The notes beneath the pieces were generated by a model that was not told the origin of the DNA, searched no databases, and saw nothing but the letters and a program-made list of their open reading frames with translations. Source: Thinopyrum elongatum (lineage: Eukaryota > Streptophyta > Magnoliopsida > Poales > Poaceae). Taken from it: 64,000 nt of DNA. The stretch covers positions 443,473,292 to 443,537,291 of the forward strand of contig CM022297.1 of NCBI GenBank assembly GCA_011799875.1, read 5' to 3'. This document shows, one piece after another, positions 57,877-64,000 of this stretch. A program made the translations under genes and the position numbers. Every line of letters begins with the position of its first letter. The first letter of the stretch is position 1.

Positions 57877-60299
57877 CGATGGTTTCGAGTTATTGAAGGG
57901 CAGCTTCTCAGGGATCAAGGGATATGCTGTGGGCCGGATGACCAAGAGTCATCGCGGCAAGATCTACATCGACGACGTAGGCTGGGGTCCCGAGGCCGAT
58001 TCAATCAAATATGGGTACCGGCTCCCCTTTGGCGGAATCCACGTCTTCATCGCTAAGATCGGCGAGTCGGAGCCTGAGCCGGACACCTGCACCGATATCA
58101 TCGAGACGGCTCGGTGCACGCGACCCGCCAAGATTCAAGCCACTGTGAAGCACACTTTTGTTGGGTTTGGTCATCTACTCTGATGATGAGTCCTCAACCG
58201 GTGAGACCAACTCAATGTATCAACTGCAATACGGCGGGCTTGGGGGCTGTTTCGATGGCGACAGTATTCCGGACCCCTCTGAGCCACCGAACATAGTCGT
58301 GATCTTCATGGCCGGCACGCAACCGGTGCTGAATTCATCAACTGCGGCAGCTATGACTTTTGGTTCAACGGCTGAGGCGACGGCCGGCGCGAGCGGTTCT
58401 GTGCGCCCATCGGCTCAAGTTTTGTCCGAGCTCTTGGACGCCTTAGCAACTTTGTTAGACGCAGAGGTGACTCCGGCGAATCAAGCACATCATAAGGTGG
58501 ATGTGGCAAAACTGCGAGACGAGATAGCTCAAGCCAAAATTGAGCTTACCGCTGAGAATGCTAGGATGGCGATAGAACGAGCCGCCCTGGACGCTGAGTC
58601 GCAGCGGATTCAAGCAGAAAATTTCCGGTTAACCTTGGACCAGAATGCATCCAACGCCGTTCTACGAAGGAGGCACCAGAGTCGTCTTCCTCCGAAGTAC
58701 GATGCGAGGAACCTTTTCAACACACCTGGGGCCGGACCAAGTAATCCGCCTGAGGTAACCCGGGCTGTTGAGGCACCCGTAACTGGGGGGACGGTTCAAC
58801 CACGTGTTGCAGACCCACCTCGTTTGATTTTGACCCCACCTCAGCAGGTGCCGACACCACCGGGTCATTATTCTAACCCTCTGGATAACATGATTGCTGT
58901 GGCGTCACGGTTGGTGGCTCTCCCCGTGCAAGGCGAGTCTCCCGCGGCGGTTTAGGCACGGAAGGCTGTGGAACTACTTCAAATCACGGTAGTTCAACAA
59001 GCGGCGTATTCATATAGCCGTGAGCGGATTCATTCAACCCCACGCCAAAACTGGAGTTACAGCCGGCGCATTGAGTCGCCAGCAGTTTCGAGCAGTGAGC
59101 GGCACAATAACCAGCCCCGTGGGTGTGACCCGCCACGCGCTGAGAACAATGCTCAGGCCTTGGTGGATCAGGCCAGGGCACGTCGGGAGGCGGAGCTGGC
59201 GGTTCAGTTAGCGGCTAATTAGCAACCTCAGCATAACCTGTCGGTGTCTATAGAAGCTGGGATGACTTCTAGGAATGTGGGTGTGCCGTGTCTAGTGCCG
59301 GCTTTGCGTAATGAGCGTCTGCCCAAGGATTTTAAGGGCCCTCGCAAGGTGCCCAATTACACAGCTGATCAACCTCCGGAGGCATGGATTGAGAGCTATG
59401 AAATGGCCATGGAGATGTTAGATGTCAACGACGCTGTGTGCGCTAAGTATTTCACCATGATGTTGGATGGGCCGGCTCGTACCTGGCTGAAAGGGTTACC
59501 TACCAACTCCATCAGTTCATGGGCACAGTTGAAAGCACGCTTTATTCAGAATTTCAGAGATACATGTAAGCAACCCATGTCGATCATCGACCTTGACGCC
59601 TGTGTCCAGCTTGAGGATGAGTCAACCAATCACTGGGTCTGCCTGGTCTCGGCTGTTATTCACTTATCAGATAGCATCAACGCCGGTTCAGCCGTCCTGA
59701 TTTTGGAGAAAAATTTCTGTTTCCTTCCCCTCAAACAGAAGCTAGGGCGGCTTAAGCGCCACTGCAATGATATGGGAGAGCTCATGGCGGCTCTCACCAA
59801 ATATGCCGACTCAGATAGTACTAAAGACGCAGCGTCTAATGAAGAGAAGGCTGGCAAGGGGAAGAAGGGCGGCAATGGAAAGGGACAGCAGCACAATACA
59901 GCGGGTCAAGGTAACAACGGTAAGCGCAAGCAAACCGATGGTGGTTCAGACTTTGTGGCTAACACCAGCACGCAGAATAGCAATCAGCGCCGTAAGGGGA
60001 AATCATCAGTGCCCCGGTTTGGCGGGCCAAAGTTTAACTTGGAGGCGATAATGAATCAACCTTGTCCGAAGCACGGTTCTCAGGATAAGCCGGTCACTCA
60101 TTTGTGGAAAGATTGCTTCATCATGAGGGAGTATAGAAATTCCAGTTTTTATCAGAACCATCACGGCCCGAATGGCGGGTCAGGATCCGGCTCTCAAGGG
60201 CCCGGCTTTGGAGGTGGCGGTTCAAACTTTGGTTTTCAAGGCCAAGGCAATCAAGGCGGTGTTAATCAGCAGCCCGGTCAGGGTAATCAGCAGCAGTAG
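57877..60299 (+). pseudogene. gag of Tat element B
   Basis: An N-terminal segment (MTKSHRGKIYIDDVGWG near 57938) is followed, after a frameshift near 58155, by a coiled-coil stretch (58490-58660, LRDEIAQAKIELTAENARM). Next comes the retrotransposon gag domain from 59330: WIESYEMAMEMLDV, YFTMMLDGPARTWLKGLP and SWAQLKARFIQNF. The C-terminus is Gly/Gln/Asn-rich (60130-60299), with a Cys/His segment CPKHGSQDKPVTHLWKDC near 60062. Stops are TAG at 58953, 59220 and 60297. The stop in the final glutamine run (QQQ then TAG) looks like a CAG to TAG change. The product would form the particle. Confidence 0.85.
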
Positions 60300-60361
60300 T
60301 CTGGTTATCAGAGTAATCCAAAGCAGCTGAACAGTGGCCAATATCATGTTTTATCACAAAT

Positions 60362-61138
60362 TTGTGCAAGCGAGATCAGAAGGTTCATAAACGCGCGGTG
60401 AGCACGGTCGAGCCGACAGTCCCTCGATACTTGCGATGGTCAGAACAACCCATTGTATGGAGCCGTGAGGATCACCCGCTCCGGGTTGACAACACGGGTC
60501 AGCTGGCTTTGGTGGTGGCTCCTCAGGTTGGAGGATACAAGTTCACAAAAGTACTTATGGACGGAGGCAGCAGTATCAATATCCTCTACTATGATACTTT
60601 TCACCGTATGAGTTTGACTGATAATGATCTTAAGCCGTCTTCTACTGTTTTTCATGGGGTGGTGCCCGGTAAGTCGGCATATCCGGTGGGCAAGATAGCC
60701 TTGGAAGTGGCTTTTGGCAATGAGCATGATTACAGGTCTGAAACATTGACTTTTGAGGTGGTCAAGATCAAGAGCCCTTATCACGCCCTGTTTGGACGGC
60801 CGGCTTATGCCAAGTTTATGGCATGGCCTTGTTATGTTTATCTGCAGCTGAAAATGCCTGGTCGTAAGGGTACCATCACGGTGCATGGTGACAGGAAGAT
60901 AGCTTTGGAATGTGAAGAGGGCGATGCTGCCTACGCTGAGTCTGTTTGTGCGATAGAAGAGTTGAAGTTCTACAAAGATAATGTTGACCTGGCGAATATG
61001 ACCCCTTTGAAGAAGCCAACCATAGAGCATGACCCCTTGTTGAAGTTTAAGTCGGCAGATGACACCAAGCAGGTCGATTTTGTCCCTGGCGATTCATCCC
61101 AACAGTTCATTATCAGTGCCAACCTAGATCCGAAATAG
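60362..61138 (+). pseudogene. Aspartic protease region of Tat element B
   Basis: In a different frame from gag, this 258-codon stretch contains LMDGGSSINILYYDTF (active-site Asp at 60560), then VAFGNEHDYRSETLTFEVV and SPYHALFGRPAYAKFMAWP, the usual Tat protease layout. It ends at TAG 61136. The active-site D-G-G-S-S is intact. The protease would release gag and pol proteins. The frame change between gag and pol near 60330 may be a lesion rather than programmed. Confidence 0.85.
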
Positions 61139-62571
61139 GAAAGCGCGCTCATCGAGTTCATCTGTGAGAACCGGGACATCTTTGCATGGAAGCCTTCAGA
61201 CATGCCAAGTGTACCGAGGGAACTCGCTGAGCACACTCTCAATATTGATCCGAAGTTTAAACCGGTCAAGCAATTTCTTCATCGTTTTAATGAAGAGAGG
61301 CGCAAGGCCATTGGTGAAGAGGTGGCCCGGCTCTTGGCGGCCGAGTTTATCGTTGAAGTTTTTCATCCTGAATGGTTGGCTAACCCGGTGCTGGTACTTA
61401 AGAAAATGGCACTTGGCGTATGTGTGTGGATTACACAGACCTTAACAAGGCATGTCCGGCTGATCCTTTTGCTCTCCCTCGTATTGATCAGATCATTGAT
61501 GCTATGGCGGGTTGTGAGCGTTTGAGTTTTTTGGATGCTTATTCTGGTTATCATTAGATCAAGATGGCAGTTAAGGACCAGGAGAAAACATCTTTCATCA
61601 CTCCCTTTCGAGCCTTCTGTTATGTGTCTGTGCCTTTTGGGCTCAAGAGTGCCCAGGCGACTTATCAGCGTTGTGTTCAGAATTGCCTCCACAACCAAAT
61701 TGGACGCAATGTTCATGCTTATGTGGATGATATTGTTGTGAAGTCCAGGAAGAAGGAGACATTGTTAGATGATTTGAAGGAGACCTTTGACAACCTCCGG
61801 GTCTACAAGATGATGCTTAACCCGGCCAAGTGTGTCTTTGGCGTGCCCGCAGGCAAGCTCTTGGGTTTTTTGGTCTCTGAGAGAGGTATTGAAGCTAACC
61901 CGGAGAAAATCAAGGCTATCACTTCTTTGGCTAAGCCGGCATGTATAAACAACGTCCAGCGTTTGGTGGGTCGTATCGCGGCTTTAAGCCAGTTTATAAG
62001 CCGCCTGGGAGAAAAGGCTATTCCCCTCTACCAGATGATGAAGAAAACAGATCGCTTTGTTTGGAGTGATGCTGCTAATCAGGCGTTCGAGGCGCTTAAA
62101 AAATAGTTGGCTGAGCCGCCGGTTCTTGCAGCTCCTATTGACAAGGAGCCCTTGCTTTTATATGTGGCTGCTGATAGCAGAGCCATCAGCGTGGCGGTTG
62201 TTGTGGAAAGGAAGGAATCAGGCAAGGAATATCCGGTTCAGAGGCCGGTTTACTATGTCAGTGAGGTACTAATTGAATCTAAGCAGAGGTACCCACATTG
62301 GCAGAAGCTGGTTTACGGAGTGTTCATGGCTAGTCGTAAGTTGAAACAATATTTCCTTGGTCATCCCATCACTGTGGTCAGTTCTGCTCCTCTAGGGGAT
62401 ATTATTCAAAACAGAGAAGCTACAGGCCGGGTGGCCAAGTGGGCCATTGAGCTTGGACCCCATGGTTTGAAATATATGCCCCGGACAGCCATCATGTCTC
62501 AAGCACTTGTTGATTTCATCAATGACTGGACAGAATTGCAGATGCCTGAGGAGAAGCCTGATAATACGTAT
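61139..62571 (+). pseudogene. Reverse transcriptase and first RNase H of Tat element B
   Basis: The RT begins near 61202 (PSVPRELAEHTLNIDP), passes a frameshift near 61415 and includes CVDYTDLNKACPADPFALPR, FITPFRAFCYVSVPFGLKSA and the catalytic YVDD at 61720-61731. A connection (GRIAALSQFISRLGEKAIPL) leads to an RNase H-like domain (62120-62400, YVAADSRAISVAVVVE to RPVYYVSEVL). Stops are TAG at 61555 and 62104. In Tat elements the first RNase H is generally degenerate, and here too the usual acidic residues are not obvious. The enzyme is inactive as encoded. Confidence 0.88.
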
Positions 62572-62892
62572 TGAACTATACATTTTGATGGATCCAGGCA
62601 GTTGGAAGGCTCGGGGGCTGGAGTTATTTTGACTTCCCCACGAGGTGATAATTTTTGCTATGTCTTATGGTTGATGTTTCCTTGTACTAACAATGCAGCT
62701 GAGTATGAGGCCTTACTCCATGGTCTTCAGATGGCTAAAGAGATGAACCTAAGCCGGGTCAGGTGTTTTGGCAATTCAGATCTAATGGCTCAGCAAGTTT
62801 CAGGAACTTGGGATTCCAAAGACCCACTCATGGCAGCTTATCACCGGGCGGTTGATGCTATTGCTGGCCATTTCAAAGGTTATCAAGCGTAA
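62572..62892 (+). pseudogene. Second (archaeal-type) RNase H of Tat element B
   Basis: After a TGA (62572) comes IHFDGSRQLEGSGAGVILTS (first catalytic Asp), CTNNAAEYEALLHGLQMA (catalytic Glu) and FGNSDLMAQQVSGTWDS. The third catalytic Asp, expected before SDL, is Asn (62773-62775, AAT). This extra RNase H placed before integrase is the defining trait of the Tat lineage. The frame then breaks near 62885. A short deletion relative to the family appears likely there. Confidence 0.8.
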
Positions 62893-63145
62893 GCCGGTAC
62901 CACCTAATGATTTTCTTGATATTCTGAGTAATCCTTCGGATAAGTTGCCTACGGAAGAGGATCTTGCTGTCCCTGACCCGGAGGCACAGTTGGTGGCGGC
63001 TCTTCATGCTATTCCTGATTGGACAGTTCCATATTTGGCTTATATGACCCAGGGTGAGTTACCTGAGGACGAAACTTTGGCCAGGCAAATAACCCGGCGG
63101 TCTAAGTCAATGCCGATTGTCAATGGTGAGTTACACCGATGCAGC
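62884..63145 (+). pseudogene. Linker between RNase H and integrase, Tat element B
   Basis: An open stretch with KPVPPNDFLDILSNPSDKLP, EAQLVAALHAIPDWTVPYLA and ARQITRRSKSMPIVNGELHR, typical of Tat pol just before integrase. It is interrupted at 63146 by a MITE and continues at 63718. Confidence 0.75.
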
Positions 63146-63717
63146 TAGGGATGGCAATGGGTCGGGTTTGGGGCGGGTGGAGCTGGTCCAAATCCAACCC
63201 ATGACCCATCTTCCTACCCTCTGCCCATCCACCAAATTATCCATGGGCACAACTTGTGCCCATGCCCAAACCCGCTGGATACCCACATACCCATGGAGCT
63301 CCATGGGCATAGAAAAGTCAGCATGAAGCCTTCCCAAAGATCAAATTAACTCATCATCATTCACTCACAAATGACAACATAAGCTACATGCATAAGTAGG
63401 CAACAAGTAATACGATGAGTCCTTAAGTGTGACATACCAGAGGTTGATTCTGCAGCATATAGCTCATGGCACAAGTTGCATATTTCCTGCCATTTCCCAT
63501 TGATTCGCTCTTTCTACTATCACTGGCATATGGTCCGACATGTCATACGGGTATCCATTTGGATATCCATGGAGCACAAACTATAACCATGCCCAACCCG
63601 GCTATTCGTGGGTATCCATATCCACGGACCCATGGGCAGAAATGTGCTCCGTACCCTTGCCCAACCGGGTCGGGTATCCATGTGTATCCAGATCCATGGA
63701 TAAAATTGCCATCACTA
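63146..63717. mobile_element. hAT-type MITE, 572 bp
   Basis: The ends TAGGGATGGCAAT and ATTGCCATCACTA are inverted repeats with one mismatch. A perfect 8-bp duplication GATGCAGC flanks it (63138-63145 and 63718-63725). It has no coding capacity. The interior is built of repeated CCCATGG/GGGTATCC-like words, including an 18-bp perfect palindrome CCCATGGAGCTCCATGGG at 63290-63307. Confidence 0.92.
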
Positions 63718-64000
63718 GATGCAGCGTTACAGGGGTGTTTCAGCGATGTATCTCTCCTGAAGAGGGCCGTGAAATTCTAAGGGAGATTCATGAAGGAGAT
63801 TGTGGTCATCATGCCGGCTCTAAATCTCTCGTGGCTAAGGCTTTTCGTCATGGGTTTTATTGGCTGACGGCTCATGCTGATGCAGAGGATCTGGTTAGCA
63901 AGTGCGACGGTTGTCAGAAGTTTTCCAGACAAGCTCATGTGCCGGCTGAGGAATTGCGGATGATTCCAATCACTTGGCCGTTTGCAGTCTGGGGGCTGGA
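63718..64000 (+). pseudogene. Integrase zinc-binding domain of Tat element B (runs off the window)
   Basis: After the MITE the frame encodes FQRCISPEEGREILREIHEG, then the H-H-C-C zinc finger (GHHAGSKSLVAKAFRHGFYW, then SKCDGCQKFSR) and MIPITWPFAVWGL, which leads to the catalytic core outside the window. Integrase joins the cDNA to the genome. The part shown has no stop, but the upstream pol lesions and the MITE make it non-functional. Confidence 0.88.

Noticed and set aside
60440..61030. 196-codon minus-strand frame
   Set aside because: Antisense shadow of the Tat B protease region.

Overview
This window looks like intergenic DNA from a large-genome grass, most probably a Triticeae species (wheat, Aegilops, barley or rye type). 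I found no convincing host gene. Essentially all 64 kb can be assigned to transposable elements nested inside one another. The species guess and the family names (LARD/Sukkula, Sirevirus, Athila/Sabrina-WHAM, Tat, CACTA) rest on remembered sequence style. The element boundaries rest on what the sequence shows: paired LTRs, TG..CA ends, primer-binding sites, polypurine tracts, terminal inverted repeats and target-site duplications.

Layout, left to right. (1) 1-11484: a minus-strand LARD-like LTR element with 4.2-kb LTRs and a 3.5-kb non-coding internal domain. Its left LTR runs off the window and carries a 1,059-bp hAT insertion with an 8-bp duplication. (2) 11485-14528: the remains of an older plus-strand Athila-like element (LTR, tRNA-Asp-type PBS, broken gag and protease). 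(3) 14529-29695: CACTA element A, inserted in that protease and split by an 11.5-kb copia element (16565-28100). The copia element has Sirevirus-type gag, no pol, and a 3.8-kb second reading frame behind what looks like its own TATA promoter. (4) 29696-47272: CACTA element B, inserted in CACTA A. It encodes a viroplasmin/RNase H1-N domain protein with a membrane tail and an interrupted Ulp1-type ORF. It contains the left half of a gag-only gypsy element (31012-37135), directly abutted by a complete gag-protease-only Athila element (37136-45445). (5) 47273-50245: a Tat-type gypsy element, shown as its 3' LTR plus an antisense gene-like unit with a B3-like DNA-binding domain. (6) 50246-57305: a second Athila-type element. 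(7) 57306-64000: a plus-strand Tat-lineage gypsy element with gag, protease, RT, two RNase H domains and the start of integrase, interrupted by a 572-bp hAT-type MITE.

How they work together: five of the LTR elements lack visible pol functions in the sequence present. Their movement would need proteins from partner elements elsewhere. Where complete elements can be checked (copia, Athila 1, LARD), the cis signals (LTR, PBS, PPT) are better kept than the coding regions. Inferred insertion order, oldest first: old Athila-like, CACTA A, CACTA B, Tat A, Athila 2, Tat B, MITE. This is up to seven levels, but the right-hand ends of most of them lie outside the window.

The most interesting items are: the pol-less Sirevirus-like element with its large unrecognised second protein; the antisense B3-like unit in Tat A; the membrane-tailed viroplasmin-domain protein in CACTA B; and the Athila 1 junction, where mismatched flanks imply a recombination deletion.
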